From Lichenibacterium minor (lineage in GTDB: Bacteria; Pseudomonadota; Alphaproteobacteria; Rhizobiales; Beijerinckiaceae), in the NCBI RefSeq assembly GCF_004137685.1, contig NZ_QYBB01000022.1, forward strand, positions 23,916 to 87,915: a stretch of 64,000 nt of DNA, given 5' to 3'. Position numbers and translations under genes: made by a program. A model generated the notes under the pieces. The model made no database searches and was not told the origin of the DNA. It saw only the letters and a list, made by a program, of their open reading frames with translations. Of this stretch, positions 43,641 through 52,565 are shown piece after piece (the stretch's first letter is position 1; the number at the start of each line of letters is the position of its first letter).

Positions 43641-44867
43641 TCAGCGGCCGGGTCCGGCGCCCCGCCCGCCGCCGGCGCTTCCGCCAGGACCACCGCCACC
43701 AGGGCCATTGCCGCCAGCGCCACCGCCGCCAGGACCGCCCCCGACGCCGCCGGGACCGCCCATGCCGGGTCCCCCGCCGTGCGGCCCCGCGGGCGCGCCG
43801 CCGGGACGGCCGCCGTCGGGCGGCCCCGCCCCCTTGAGGCCCGGTCCTCCGGGCGCTCCAGGGTTGGCCGGCTCCCCCCGGCCGGGACCGAGGCCGCCCG
43901 CGCCGCCGCCGCGGCCTTCCCGCTCCACCCGCAGCGACCGGGCATCGAGGCGCCCCGCGCCGTCCGGCCGGGCCAGCAGCACGGCGCGCACCGGGCCGCC
44001 GTCGCCGACGTCGGCCAAGGCTTCGGCGCCGGCAGACACGTCCAGGCCGGAGCCGAGCCGCAGCCCGTCCGGGGCGCGCGCCACGTAGGCTTCGACCGAC
44101 AGGCGGTCGGCCGTGGCGAAGGGCACCCGCGGCTCGACCGTCACGGCCGACGCGTGGAACACGCCGCCCCGCCTCGCCCCGACGAGCGACACCCGGCGCC
44201 CGCGCAGCGCCGGCGACAGGTCCGCGACCGCGAGGCCGCCGACCGCGAGGCCGCCGTCGGCACCGTCCTCCACCGGCCCATGCAACTGTTCCGCCCCGGC
44301 GGGACGGCGCTCGACGAGGCTCGCCACCACGGTCCCGTCGAGCCGGCGCAGCCCGCTGACGGCGAGGTGGTCGCCGGCCCGGCGGGCCGGCACCGCCACG
44401 CCGTCGGGAAGCGCGACGCGCTGCCCCAGCACCACGATGGTGCCTTCGCCGACGGCATCGACCGGGCCGACGACCTCGCTCCGCGCCACGATGGCCCGCG
44501 TGGCCAGCACGCCGCCGCGACGCCTCGCCAGCACCTGGACCACGTGGCCGAGCTTCAGGTCCCGCACCGTGGCCGGCCTGCCGTCGATCGTCACCGGGAC
44601 GCCGGGCGGAAAGGTCACGCGGAGGTCGTTGACCACGATGGAGCCGAAGCGCCTGATCGTGCCGATCACCCCGGTGCCGCCGATGCCGCGGTCCTGGCCC
44701 AGCGTTTCCGCGGGGTCCGCCGCGGTCGCGCCGGTGCCGCCGAGGCCGCGGTCGGCCCCTGCGTTCGGGTCCCGCGCGAGCGCGCGGCCGCCCCACAGCG
44801 CCGCGCCCTGCAGCAGCAGCGCCGCGAAGCCGCGGCGGGACAGGGCCAGGACGCGGCCTCCGCTCAA
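43641..44867 (-). CDS. DUF5666-domain protein with Gly/Pro-rich tail
   Basis: 408 residues from a TTG that overlaps the stop of the DUF6502 gene (TTGA). N-terminal hydrophobic export signal (GFAALLLQGAALWGGRALA), then repeated beta-rich DUF5666 modules (IVVNDLRVTFPPGVPVTIDG; GTIVVLGQRVALPDGVAVP), and a last 85-residue Gly/Pro tail of GGPGG-like repeats. Probably an exported wall- or surface-associated protein. The DUF6502-DUF5666 pair is a recurrent neighbourhood as far as I recall. Confidence 0.75.
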   Translation of the reverse strand: MSGGRVLALSRRGFAALLLQGAALWGGRALARDPNAGADRGLGGTGATAADPAETLGQDRGIGGTGVIGTIRRFGSIVVNDLRVTFPPGVPVTIDGRPATVRDLKLGHVVQVLARRRGGVLATRAIVARSEVVGPVDAVGEGTIVVLGQRVALPDGVAVPARRAGDHLAVSGLRRLDGTVVASLVERRPAGAEQLHGPVEDGADGGLAVGGLAVADLSPALRGRRVSLVGARRGGVFHASAVTVEPRVPFATADRLSVEAYVARAPDGLRLGSGLDVSAGAEALADVGDGGPVRAVLLARPDGAGRLDARSLRVEREGRGGGAGGLGPGRGEPANPGAPGGPGLKGAGPPDGGRPGGAPAGPHGGGPGMGGPGGVGGGPGGGGAGGNGPGGGGPGGSAGGGRGAGPGR

Positions 44868-45736
44868 GCGTCGCCTCCCGGGCGCCCGGCGGACGGCGGC
44901 TCGGCGGCGGAAACCTCCTCGGTGAAGACGTAGACGCCGAAGTTCCACCGCCACCGTCCCCCGGCATCGCCCTCGCAGCCGTCGTGGGCCTGCCGGTTCG
45001 ACGCGGTCAGCGCCTCCATGGCGAGGTCGCGCGAGCGCCGCTCGAGGTCGGCCGCCAGTTCCGCCGACAGCCCGTCGTAATGGACCGCGCGTTCGAGGAA
45101 GCGGGGCGACTCGGCGGAAATGTTGGCGACCGCCGAGGCGACGTGGTCGTGGAGGTTCCGGCCGAAATAATACAGCTGCTGCTCGTCGCCGCCCTGGGGC
45201 ACGAAGGCCCTGTCGAGCAGGGTGACGACGTCCGCCTCGTCCAGCGTCGCCAGGCGCTTGTCGATCCACTCGTCGAGCACGGCGCGCGGGCGAAGGTCGC
45301 GCGTGATGGACTCCACCAGCGCTTCGAACGAGGGCTGGCCGGCCGGCGCCACGCGCGGCAGCGGCAGGGGATGCCCCTCCGCATCGGTGGTGCGGCGGTC
45401 GGCGAGCCAGCGCGCCAGGATGCGGCTCGTGCGCGACAGCGACGCCGGCACCGCGCTGACGGGGGCACCGGCGCCCCGCAGGCGCCGGACCTCTTTGCGG
45501 TGGATGCCGGTCAACAGGCTGACGCGGCTGTCCGTCTGCTCCTTGCCGGGCAGGACGAAGTCATATTCCGCCACGTTGACGTAGAGCTCGCGCAGCACGT
45601 CGCACAGGGCCGGGAAGGTGATGCCGCGCCGCACGAGCAGGCGCACCAGGGGGCGGAGCACGCGGACGAGCGCGGCCTGCAGCTTGGTGGTGTCCAGCGG
45701 GACGTCGACGGGGGATTGTGGCACGGGCGAGAGCAT
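44864..45736 (-). CDS. DUF6502 family protein
   Basis: 290 residues. N-terminal helical region (RPLVRLLVRRGITFPALCDVL) and RVSLLTGIHRKEVRRLR, which looks like a winged-helix/HTH, consistent with a DNA-binding regulator; a conserved middle and C-terminal WNFGVYVFTEE segment follow. ATG at 45736. Two matching palindromes lie 42-86 bp upstream of its start, so it may control itself and the divergent gene. Overlaps the DUF5666 gene by TTGA. Confidence 0.75.
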   Translation of the reverse strand: MLSPVPQSPVDVPLDTTKLQAALVRVLRPLVRLLVRRGITFPALCDVLRELYVNVAEYDFVLPGKEQTDSRVSLLTGIHRKEVRRLRGAGAPVSAVPASLSRTSRILARWLADRRTTDAEGHPLPLPRVAPAGQPSFEALVESITRDLRPRAVLDEWIDKRLATLDEADVVTLLDRAFVPQGGDEQQLYYFGRNLHDHVASAVANISAESPRFLERAVHYDGLSAELAADLERRSRDLAMEALTASNRQAHDGCEGDAGGRWRWNFGVYVFTEEVSAAEPPSAGRPGGDA

Positions 45737-45777
45737 AGAGCGCGGTCCGGACCGGTTCAATGCCGGACGGCGCACAT

Positions 45778-45821
45778 GTGGGATTTTTTCCCACTCGGCT
45801 TGACGTGGGAAAAATTCCCAC
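45778..45821. promoter_or_regulatory. Twin GTGGGA-N5-TCCCAC palindromes in a divergent promoter
   Basis: Two 17-bp palindromes: GTGGGATTTTTTCCCAC (45778-45794) and GTGGGAAAAATTCCCAC (45805-45821), centres 27 bp apart. A TTGACG at 45800-45805 could be the -35 of the plus-strand gene, with palindrome 2 in the spacer. Classic layout for a dimeric repressor or a cooperative pair. Confidence 0.75.
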
Positions 45822-45850
45822 GAAAATGGAGCGACACACGGAACCCGCCC

Positions 45851-46078
45851 ATGCCCGCTCACTACGCCTTCCTCGATCCGACCGCCGACGGGAGCTTCGG
45901 CTTCGCGACTGCAGCCCCTTCGGTCGCGGCATCGCAACGCGCGAGCCTCGGCCGGGGCCTCGCCCTCGTGCTGCTGCTGGCCGCGTCGTCGCTGGCTTCC
46001 GTCTACCTCCCCCTCGCGATGCACGGGGCGGACTGGGTGGAGGACTCGGCACCCGGCCCGCTCGTGGCCAACCGCTGA
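45851..46078 (+). CDS. Small single-pass membrane protein, unknown
   Basis: 75 residues: about 35 soluble residues, then a hydrophobic helix (GLALVLLLAASSLASVYLPL) and a short tail. ATG 45851 has only a weak ribosome site, about 30 bp after the palindrome pair. Not recognised as a family. If real, it is controlled by the operator between it and the DUF6502 gene. Confidence 0.55.
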   Translation: MPAHYAFLDPTADGSFGFATAAPSVAASQRASLGRGLALVLLLAASSLASVYLPLAMHGADWVEDSAPGPLVANR

Positions 46079-46093
46079 CCGGAGGGGACGAGC

Positions 46094-46324
46094 ATGCGCT
46101 ATGAATGCGTGTCGGCCGACTCGGCCGCGGTGCGGGTGCGGGACCCCGAAGCCGGCACGGGCTGGCGGTTCGGGCTGATCGAGCGCGACGGCCGCCGCGA
46201 CCTCGCGTCGGAGGGGTTCCAGGAGGATGCGGCGGGCGGGCGCCCGGCGACCTTCATCGCGGTCGCCGGCGCCTACGTGTTCGCCCTGCGCGAAGCGCGG
46301 GTCCGCGGGCTGATCGACCGGTGA
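46094..46324 (+). CDS. Small hypothetical protein
   Basis: 76 residues with a strong GGAGGGG site before ATG 46094, 15 bp after the preceding stop, so probably in the same transcript. Charged, beta-rich start, DUF1488-like in size only; no family recognised. Confidence 0.6.
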   Translation: MRYECVSADSAAVRVRDPEAGTGWRFGLIERDGRRDLASEGFQEDAAGGRPATFIAVAGAYVFALREARVRGLIDR

Positions 46325-46438
46325 CGGTTTCGCCATAATCGCGCGTGGCGCCAAACATTCCCGCCCGGGTCGCGTTGACGCATCGCCGGGGACGGGGCTC
46401 AGGGGAGCCGGCCAGCACCTCGCGCGGAGCAGTCCCGC

Positions 46439-46699
46439 ATGTCGATCATCTATTACATCATCATCGGCTTCCTCGCCGGCGTGATCGCCAAGTTCCTGAT
46501 GCCGGGGCCCAACGAGCCCGGCGGCTTCATCCTGACGACGGTGCTCGGGATCATCGGTGCCGTGGTGGCGACCTATCTCGGACAGGCGATCGGCTGGTAC
46601 GGGCCGAACCAGGGCGCGGGCTTCGTCGGCGCGATCGTGGGCGCCATCATCGTGCTCTTCGTCTACGGCTTCTTCGCGCGCCGCTCCTCGACGCTGTGA
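46439..46699 (+). CDS. GlsB/YeaQ/YmgE-family stress membrane protein
   Basis: 86 residues: MSIIYYIIIGFLAGVIAKFL, then GGFILTTVLGIIGAVVATYLG and a third helix, with the conserved glycine-rich pattern of the transglycosylase-associated/YeaQ family. Small inner-membrane proteins induced by stress; exact role unknown. Rather isolated: 114 bp from the upstream gene. Confidence 0.88.
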   Translation: MSIIYYIIIGFLAGVIAKFLMPGPNEPGGFILTTVLGIIGAVVATYLGQAIGWYGPNQGAGFVGAIVGAIIVLFVYGFFARRSSTL

Positions 46700-46739
46700 A
46701 GGTTCGGGGCGGGGGACGCGGGTCCCCCGCCCAGGCCGT

Positions 46740-46946
46740 TCAGCGGCGCCCGTCCACCAGGGCGGCCTTGGCGGGGCAGTAGCCGGTGGTGCCGCGATAG
46801 GCGAGCGCCGCGCCGCCCAAGAGGGCGAGCAGGCTCAGCACCTTGTTGGGGCGCGGCTTGGCGGCCGCGGCGGCCAGGAACAGGCCGATGCCGGTGGAGA
46901 TGGCACGCTCCTTCAAGGAAAGGTCGCCGGCGGGATTGCGGGTCAT
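46740..46946 (-). CDS. DUF2892 (YgaP-like) inner-membrane protein
   Basis: 68 residues: LKERAISTGIGLFLAAAA, a second helix LSLLALLGGAALAYRG, and the ending TTGYCPAKAAL, the family signature (Cys near residue 58). ATG at 46946. Converges with the GlsB-like gene. Function of the stand-alone domain is unknown. Confidence 0.85.
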   Translation of the reverse strand: MTRNPAGDLSLKERAISTGIGLFLAAAAAKPRPNKVLSLLALLGGAALAYRGTTGYCPAKAALVDGRR

Positions 46947-47095
46947 GCGATGGCTCCTCGGTCTCGCCCGGTGCGGGCGGGTGTCGCTGGGCGTAACCGG
47001 CGGGAACGGGGCCGGTTCCCGCGGCGAGGGGCCTTGCGGGGTCGCGCGTTCTGCGCCACTCCCCGGCGGTCGCCGAACCACGCACGGATCGCCTG

Positions 47096-47617
47096 TTGAA
47101 CCTCACCTGGATCACGCCCCTGCTGGCCGTCGGGGGCCGGCTGTCCGAGGCCGAAACGGCGATGCTCGCCGCGGTCGAGGGCGTGGGCGCCGTCGTCGAC
47201 CTGCGCAGCGAAGCGGTCGACGAGCGCGCCGTGCTGGCCGCGCAGGGGATCGCCTTCCTCCACCTGCCGACCGACGACCACGCCGCCATCACGCCCGCGA
47301 TGCTCGACGAGGGCGTGGCCTTCGCCGAAGCGCAGCGCGGGGCCGGGCGACGGGTGCTGATCCACTGCGAGCACGGCATCGGCCGCTCCGCCACGCTGGC
47401 CCTGGCGGCCCTGGTGGCCGCCGGCATGGCGCCGCTGGACGCGCTGAACCTCGCCAAGGACCGGCGCGACCGCGTGTCGCCGAGCCCCGCGCAATACGGA
47501 TGCTGGCGCGACTGGCTCGTGGAACGCCGGGCCGGGACGGGGGCCGGCTGGGACGTGCCGGACTTCGACCGCTTCGCCGCCATCGCCTACCGCCACCTCG
47601 CCCCGGCTGACCGGTGA
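47096..47617 (+). CDS. Dual-specificity protein phosphatase
   Basis: 173 residues. Catalytic CX5R loop in HCEHGIGRSATLAL, a general-acid Asp in LPTDDHAAI, and an N-terminal WITPLLAVGGRLS typical of the small dual-specificity phosphatases. TTG at 47096 is the earliest start in frame and lies just before the conserved core. Its stop overlaps the GTG of the next gene (GTGA), so the two form a coupled module; it may act on a product of the partner rather than on proteins (inference). Confidence 0.85.
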   Translation: MNLTWITPLLAVGGRLSEAETAMLAAVEGVGAVVDLRSEAVDERAVLAAQGIAFLHLPTDDHAAITPAMLDEGVAFAEAQRGAGRRVLIHCEHGIGRSATLALAALVAAGMAPLDALNLAKDRRDRVSPSPAQYGCWRDWLVERRAGTGAGWDVPDFDRFAAIAYRHLAPADR

Positions 47618-49353
47618 TCTTCTACGGCAAGGCGTCCCGCCGCGCGTCCGTCGCGGCGGCGCTCGGGGAGATCGCGGGCTGGATCGGCGAAGCCGTGACG
47701 GCCCCGCTGCCGATCGAGCGCCACGCCGCCTGGGTGTCGGCCCTGGTCGAGGCCGGCGGGCTGGCGCAGGGGCTGGCCGACGCCGAGGAGGAAGCCGAAG
47801 GCGCGTCGCCATCCGGGTCCGCCCTCGCCATGGCGCTCTGCGCCGCCGTCGCGGCCGTGATGGGACGCTCATGGGACTCCGCCTTCGCGGTCCTCCCCGA
47901 CGCCGTCCCCGCCGCGGTCGCCGATGCCCTGGCGGCGCTCCGAAACGCGCCCGGCTGTCCCGAGGCGGTGGAGATCCGGCGCACCGAGGGCTTCGCCCAT
48001 TACGCCGTCTACCCCGAAGCCCATTGGCAAGCCGCCGCCGCCCTCGCCGCGCCCCGGCCGACGCGCGTGCTCGGCCTGCGCTCGATCGGCACGGCGCTGT
48101 CGGCCGCCGCCGCCGCGGCGCTCAGCGCGCCCGCGCCCCGCACGGCGAGGCCGTCCGGCCATCCCTTCGACCGCAGGGTCGCGCTGGCGCTGGCGCTCGA
48201 CATTGCGGAGCGGGACGCCGTCTGGGCGATCGTCGACGAGGGTCCCGGCCTGTCGGGCTCGTCGATGGGCGCGGCCGCGGACGCGCTCGGCGCCGCCGGC
48301 GTGCGGGCGGACCGCATCCTGCTGCTGCCGGGCCATGCCGGCCCGCCCGGCCCCCGGGCGAGCGACGCGCACCGCCGGCTCTGGGCGACGGCCCGCTCCG
48401 CCGTGGTGCCCTTCGAGGACCTCGCCCACGACGGGGCGCGAGGCGTCGGCGCCTGGGTGGAGGATCTCGCCGGGGCCCCATTGGCGCCCCCCGAGGACAT
48501 CGCCGGCGGCGGCTGGCGCCGACACGCCTTCGCCGACGAGGCCGCCTGGCCCGCGGTCGACCGGCAGAACGAGCGGCGCAAATACCTCGTCCGGGGCCGC
48601 CGCGGCTCCGTCGTGATGCGGTTTGCCGGGCTCGCCGGCTTCGGCCGGGAAAAGCTGCGGCGCGCGACGATGCTGGCCGAAGCCGGCTACGGCATAGCCC
48701 CCCTCGGCCTCAGGCACGGCTTCCTCGTCGAGCCCTGGCGGGACGACCTGCGCCCGGCGTCGCCCGGCGGCGCCGGCCGCACCGCCGTGCTGTCCCGCCT
48801 GGCCGGCTACCTCGCGTTCCGGGCTCGCGCCTTTCCGGCCGCACCGGACGACGGCGCGTCGCTCGACGCCCTCCTCGCCATGGCGCGCGTCAACGCCGGC
48901 GAAGCGCTGGGCGAGGACGCTGCGGCGCGCGCCGGCGACTGGGCCGGCCGCATCCCCGCCCTGGCCCGCATCGCGCGGCGCGTCGGCGTGGACGGGCGGC
49001 TCGCGCCGCACGAATGGCTGCACGACGGCGCGGCCGTCCTGCTCAAGACGGATGCGCTCGACCATTGTTGCGGCCACGACCTCGTCGGCTGCCAGGACGT
49101 GGCCTGGGACGTGGCGGGCGCGGCGGTCGAATGGGACCTGACCCACGCCGAAGCGGAAGCGCTGCGCGCGGCCGTGGCGCGCGACGGGGCGCGCTGCGAC
49201 CCCGAACTCGTCGCCTTCTTCCGCCTGGCCTACCCGGCCTTCAGGGTCGGCACGCTCACGATGGCGCTGGAGCGCGAAGGCGGCGCCGAAGCCGCGCGCC
49301 TGGAGGCCGCGCTCCGCCCCCAGGTCGCGGCGCTGCGCCGCGCGCTGGCCTGA
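47614..49353 (+). CDS. Probable phosphoribosyltransferase-like/kinase-like fusion
   Basis: 579 residues. About 150-260: VLGLRSIGTALSAAAA and AIVDEGPGLSGSSM, resembling a type I PRTase nucleotide and PRPP loop. About 330-540: aminoglycoside-phosphotransferase-like features (RKYLVRGRRGSVVMRFAG; FLVEPW; HEWLHDGAAVLLKTDALDH; VGCQDVAWDVAGAAVEWDL). N-terminal 130 residues unassigned. Coupled by GTGA to the phosphatase. No family name I can vouch for; could make and phosphorylate a nucleotide-like compound. Confidence 0.6.
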   Translation: MIFYGKASRRASVAAALGEIAGWIGEAVTAPLPIERHAAWVSALVEAGGLAQGLADAEEEAEGASPSGSALAMALCAAVAAVMGRSWDSAFAVLPDAVPAAVADALAALRNAPGCPEAVEIRRTEGFAHYAVYPEAHWQAAAALAAPRPTRVLGLRSIGTALSAAAAAALSAPAPRTARPSGHPFDRRVALALALDIAERDAVWAIVDEGPGLSGSSMGAAADALGAAGVRADRILLLPGHAGPPGPRASDAHRRLWATARSAVVPFEDLAHDGARGVGAWVEDLAGAPLAPPEDIAGGGWRRHAFADEAAWPAVDRQNERRKYLVRGRRGSVVMRFAGLAGFGREKLRRATMLAEAGYGIAPLGLRHGFLVEPWRDDLRPASPGGAGRTAVLSRLAGYLAFRARAFPAAPDDGASLDALLAMARVNAGEALGEDAAARAGDWAGRIPALARIARRVGVDGRLAPHEWLHDGAAVLLKTDALDHCCGHDLVGCQDVAWDVAGAAVEWDLTHAEAEALRAAVARDGARCDPELVAFFRLAYPAFRVGTLTMALEREGGAEAARLEAALRPQVAALRRALA

Positions 49354-49469
49354 CGTCCCGCCCTCGCCCACCGCTCGGGCGAAGCCGCAGAACTTTCCCC
49401 ATCCCGGGGCGTTTGCCCGTTTCTTGCATCTCGACGCCCGCACGAAAGCCCCCACGGGGAGAAGCCGCC

Positions 49470-50366
49470 ATGAAGATCCGCTGTGGATACGACCTGTCCT
49501 ACTACTGCCCGCAGGCGGTGCCGATGCAGTTCCTGCTCAGTGTTCACCCGTCGCGCGAGCGCGACCTCGTCACCCCGCAGGTGATGCGCACCGACCCCCA
49601 CCTGCCGACCCGCATCGTGCTGGACCATTTCGGCAACCGGCTCACCCGCATGATGGTGCCGCCGGGCGAGATCAGGCTGTCGGCGGATTTCGTCGTCGAG
49701 GACAGCGGGCTGCCCGACGAGGTGAACTGGGATGCCCAGGAGGTGCCGATCGACCGCCTCCCCGACGACGTGCTGATCTTTCTGATGGGGAGCCGCTACG
49801 CCGACACCGACCTGCTCAGCGACATCGCTTGGCAGATGTTCGGCGGCACCCCGCGGGGCTGGGCGCGCGTCCAGGCCATCGTGGACTACGTCCACGACCG
49901 CATCCGTTTCGACTACCAGATGGCCCGCAACACCCGCACGGCCAGCGAGGGGCACCGGGAACAGGTCGGCGTGTGCCGCGACTTCGCCCACCTCGCCGTG
50001 TCGCTGTGCCGCTGCATGAACATCCCGGCCCGCTACTGCACGGGCTACCTCGGCGACATCGGCGTACCGAAGGTGCCGGACCCGATGGACTGGAGCGCCT
50101 GGTTCGAGGTGTACCTGTCCGGCCGCTGGTACACGTTCGACGCGCGCCACAACAAGCCGCGCATCGGCCGCATCGTCATGGCGCGGGGCCGCGACGCCAC
50201 CGACGTCGCCATCTCGACCGCCTTCGGCTCCGCCATCCTGGGCCGCTTCGACGTCATCACCGACGAGCTGCCGGAGGAAACGAGCCACCGCCACAGCTAT
50301 TCGGGCCAGTTCTCGTCCAGCCTGATGGACGGCGGCCAGCCGATGCCGGCGCTGTCGCGCGGCTGA
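49470..50366 (+). CDS. Transglutaminase-like protein with altered catalytic His
   Basis: 298 residues with an N-terminal beta domain and a transglutaminase core (IVDYVHDRIRFDYQ; GVCRDFAHLAVSLCRCM). The Cys of VCRDFAH and the Asp of YTFDARHN are kept, but the His expected in the HAW/WSAWFEVYL strand is Ser (WSAWFEVYL). Many related proteins share this, so it is a subfamily rather than a decayed gene. GGGGAGA site before ATG. Followed, after 240 bp, by a second transglutaminase-like gene. Confidence 0.85.
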   Translation: MKIRCGYDLSYYCPQAVPMQFLLSVHPSRERDLVTPQVMRTDPHLPTRIVLDHFGNRLTRMMVPPGEIRLSADFVVEDSGLPDEVNWDAQEVPIDRLPDDVLIFLMGSRYADTDLLSDIAWQMFGGTPRGWARVQAIVDYVHDRIRFDYQMARNTRTASEGHREQVGVCRDFAHLAVSLCRCMNIPARYCTGYLGDIGVPKVPDPMDWSAWFEVYLSGRWYTFDARHNKPRIGRIVMARGRDATDVAISTAFGSAILGRFDVITDELPEETSHRHSYSGQFSSSLMDGGQPMPALSRG

Positions 50367-50606
50367 CGGACGGCCGACGCGTGCCGCCGTGCGGCACCGC
50401 CGGCGCGATGCCGCCTTTCCGGGGCGGTCGATATGGGTTAGGGCCTTCACCCTTCGGCCGTCGCGCGCGTCGCGACGGGACGGCCGGGGTTCCGCACGGG
50501 CGGGGATGCGCCGGACCACCGTCCGCGTCATCTCCCGGCCCGGGCCCCGACGGACGGCGTCCGCCCGGGGCCGGAGCATCGGGGCGGACGTTTGCACGGA
50601 AAGCGG

Positions 50607-51599
50607 ATGACGGTTCTCTCGGTTCGCCACATCACGAAGTACGAGTACAAGGCGCCGGTGCGCTTCGGCGAACATCGCATGATGTTCCGCCCGCGGGACA
50701 GCTACGACCAGCGCCTGATCTCGTCCGACATGATCATCTCGCCGGAGCCCAAGCGCGTGCGCTGGTTCCACGACGTGTTCGGCAATTGCGTGGCGGTGGC
50801 GACCTTCGGGGCCGAAGCCAAGGAGCTCGTCTTCGACACCCGCATCGTGCTCGACCATACGCCGTCGAACGCCCCCGACTTCATGATCGAGGACTATGCC
50901 AAGACATACCCCTTCACCTACGGGGCGGAGGAGCGGCCGGACATTTCGCGGCTGATCGAGCGGCAATACCTCGACCCCGAGCACCTGCTCGACAAATGGG
51001 TGCGCCGATTCGTGCGCTACGGGCAGCGCACCGACACGGGCGAGCTGCTGATGACGCTCACCTATGCCATCAAGGAAAGCTTCACCTACTCGAAGCGCTT
51101 CGAGCGCGGCACGCAGGACCCGCTGCTGACCCTGTCGTCCGGCAAGGGGACCTGCCGCGACTTCGCGGTGCTGATGATGGAAGCCGTGCGGGCGCTCGGC
51201 TTCGCGTCGCGGTTCGTGTCGGGCTACCTTTACGTGCCGCGCGAGAAGGGCGAGGAGCACAAGGGGGGCGGCAACACGCACGCCTGGTGCCAGGTGTACC
51301 TGCCGGGCGCCGGCTGGGTGGAGTTCGACCCCACCAACGGCATCGTGGGCAACCGCGACCTGATCCGCGTCGCCGTCGCCCGCGACCCGCGCCAGGCGAT
51401 CCCCCTCCAGGGCAGCTATTTCGGCAACGCCGCCGACTATGTCGGCATGTCGGTGTCGGTCGACGTGCAGGAGGTCGAGGCGCCCACGGCCATCACCGGG
51501 CCGGACGCGCGGCCGGCCGAGCGGAGCCACGGCGACGAGGGGAGCGGGATGGCGGAACCCGTCGGCAACGCGTCCACCACGGAACTCGAGCAGGCCTGA
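50607..51599 (+). CDS. Transglutaminase-like protein, complete catalytic triad
   Basis: 330 residues. N-terminal TGc-associated domain (SVRHITKYEYKAPVRFGEHR), then GTCRDFAVLMMEAVRALGF (Cys), NTHAWCQVYLPGAGWVEFD (His, Asp) and DPTNG. Transglutaminase or peptidase-like enzyme. ATG 50607 sits after GGAAAG. Pairs with the preceding paralog; such pairs occur in many proteobacteria beside alpha-E or ATP-grasp genes, which are absent here. Confidence 0.88.
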   Translation: MTVLSVRHITKYEYKAPVRFGEHRMMFRPRDSYDQRLISSDMIISPEPKRVRWFHDVFGNCVAVATFGAEAKELVFDTRIVLDHTPSNAPDFMIEDYAKTYPFTYGAEERPDISRLIERQYLDPEHLLDKWVRRFVRYGQRTDTGELLMTLTYAIKESFTYSKRFERGTQDPLLTLSSGKGTCRDFAVLMMEAVRALGFASRFVSGYLYVPREKGEEHKGGGNTHAWCQVYLPGAGWVEFDPTNGIVGNRDLIRVAVARDPRQAIPLQGSYFGNAADYVGMSVSVDVQEVEAPTAITGPDARPAERSHGDEGSGMAEPVGNASTTELEQA

Positions 51600-51647
51600 G
51601 GGGCCGCCCGCCCCTGCAGTGCCCGGACCGGGTCGGGCCCGGGCCGC

Positions 51648-52565
51648 CTAGGCCCGTCCCACCCGCGACAGGCCGTCGCCGGCGACGCGGTTGTCGGGAT
51701 CGATGGTCTTGGCGCGGTTGTAGGATTCCTGCGCCTTGGCGCGGTTGCCGAGCTTCTCGTAGTCGACGCCGAGGCCGGCCCACGCTTCCGCGTTCTTGGA
51801 ATCGACGTTGAGGGCGGCGTTGTAGTCCTCGATCGCCTGGTTGTACTTGCCCTGGGCGGTGAGGCTCTGCGCGCGCGCCTGGTAGGGCGCCGCCGCGAAC
51901 GGATCGCGGTCGATGGCGTTGTCGAAATCGGTGACGGCCGCGGGCTGGTCGCCGCGCTTCTGGTGGATCAGGCCGCGGGCATGGAACGCCTGTGCGCCCT
52001 GCTGCCCTTCCGAGTTCAGCTTGATCGCCTGGTCGAGGTCCGACAGCGCTCCGTCGAGGTTGCCCTGCACGCGCAGGAGGTTGCCGCGCCCGAGATAGGC
52101 GGGTGCGTGGTTCGGGTTGGCCTGGAGGGCGTGGTTGAAGTCGGCGAGGGCGAGGTCGTTGCGGCCGGACTGGCGGTAGGCGAGCGCGCGGTTGGTGTAG
52201 GCGGCGGCGTTGTTGGGGTCGATCGCCACGGCCTTGGTGAAATCGCCCACCGCCTTGTCGAAGTCGCCCTGGCGCGCATAGGCGGCGCCGCGGGTGTTGT
52301 AGGCTTCGGCGTCGCGCGGGTTGCGGGCCACGACGTCGGACAGGGACGCGATGTTGACCGACGTGTCCTTCGAGCGGGGCGTCACCTCGGCCACGCCGAG
52401 GCCCACGGTGCCGACCGAGCCGGCCGTCTCGCAGCCGGCGAGGCCGAGGCCGACCAGGACCACGAGCGGCAGGGCCGCGCGGCGCGCCGAGATCGCGCGG
52501 GGGCGGGCCGCCTCGCCGGCGGGGTCGGAACCGCGAAGTCTCATCACCTTCGTCATCGCGCGCAT
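51648..52565 (-). CDS. TPR lipoprotein
   Basis: 305 residues. Lipoprotein signal with LAGC lipobox (VVLVGLGLAGCETAGS), then about six tetratricopeptide repeats (for example AEAYNTRGAAYARQGDFDKA and NAAAYTNRALAYRQSGRNDL). Anchored in a membrane facing the periplasm, probably a scaffold. Three in-frame ATGs are possible (52565, 52556, 52544); the first has an AGGTG site. Converges with the transglutaminase gene. Confidence 0.88.
   Translation of the reverse strand: MRAMTKVMRLRGSDPAGEAARPRAISARRAALPLVVLVGLGLAGCETAGSVGTVGLGVAEVTPRSKDTSVNIASLSDVVARNPRDAEAYNTRGAAYARQGDFDKAVGDFTKAVAIDPNNAAAYTNRALAYRQSGRNDLALADFNHALQANPNHAPAYLGRGNLLRVQGNLDGALSDLDQAIKLNSEGQQGAQAFHARGLIHQKRGDQPAAVTDFDNAIDRDPFAAAPYQARAQSLTAQGKYNQAIEDYNAALNVDSKNAEAWAGLGVDYEKLGNRAKAQESYNRAKTIDPDNRVAGDGLSRVGRA

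Noticed and set aside
45778..45821. MraZ-type box
   Set aside because: MraZ sites are direct TGGGA repeats near dcw genes; these are inverted and no dcw genes are near.
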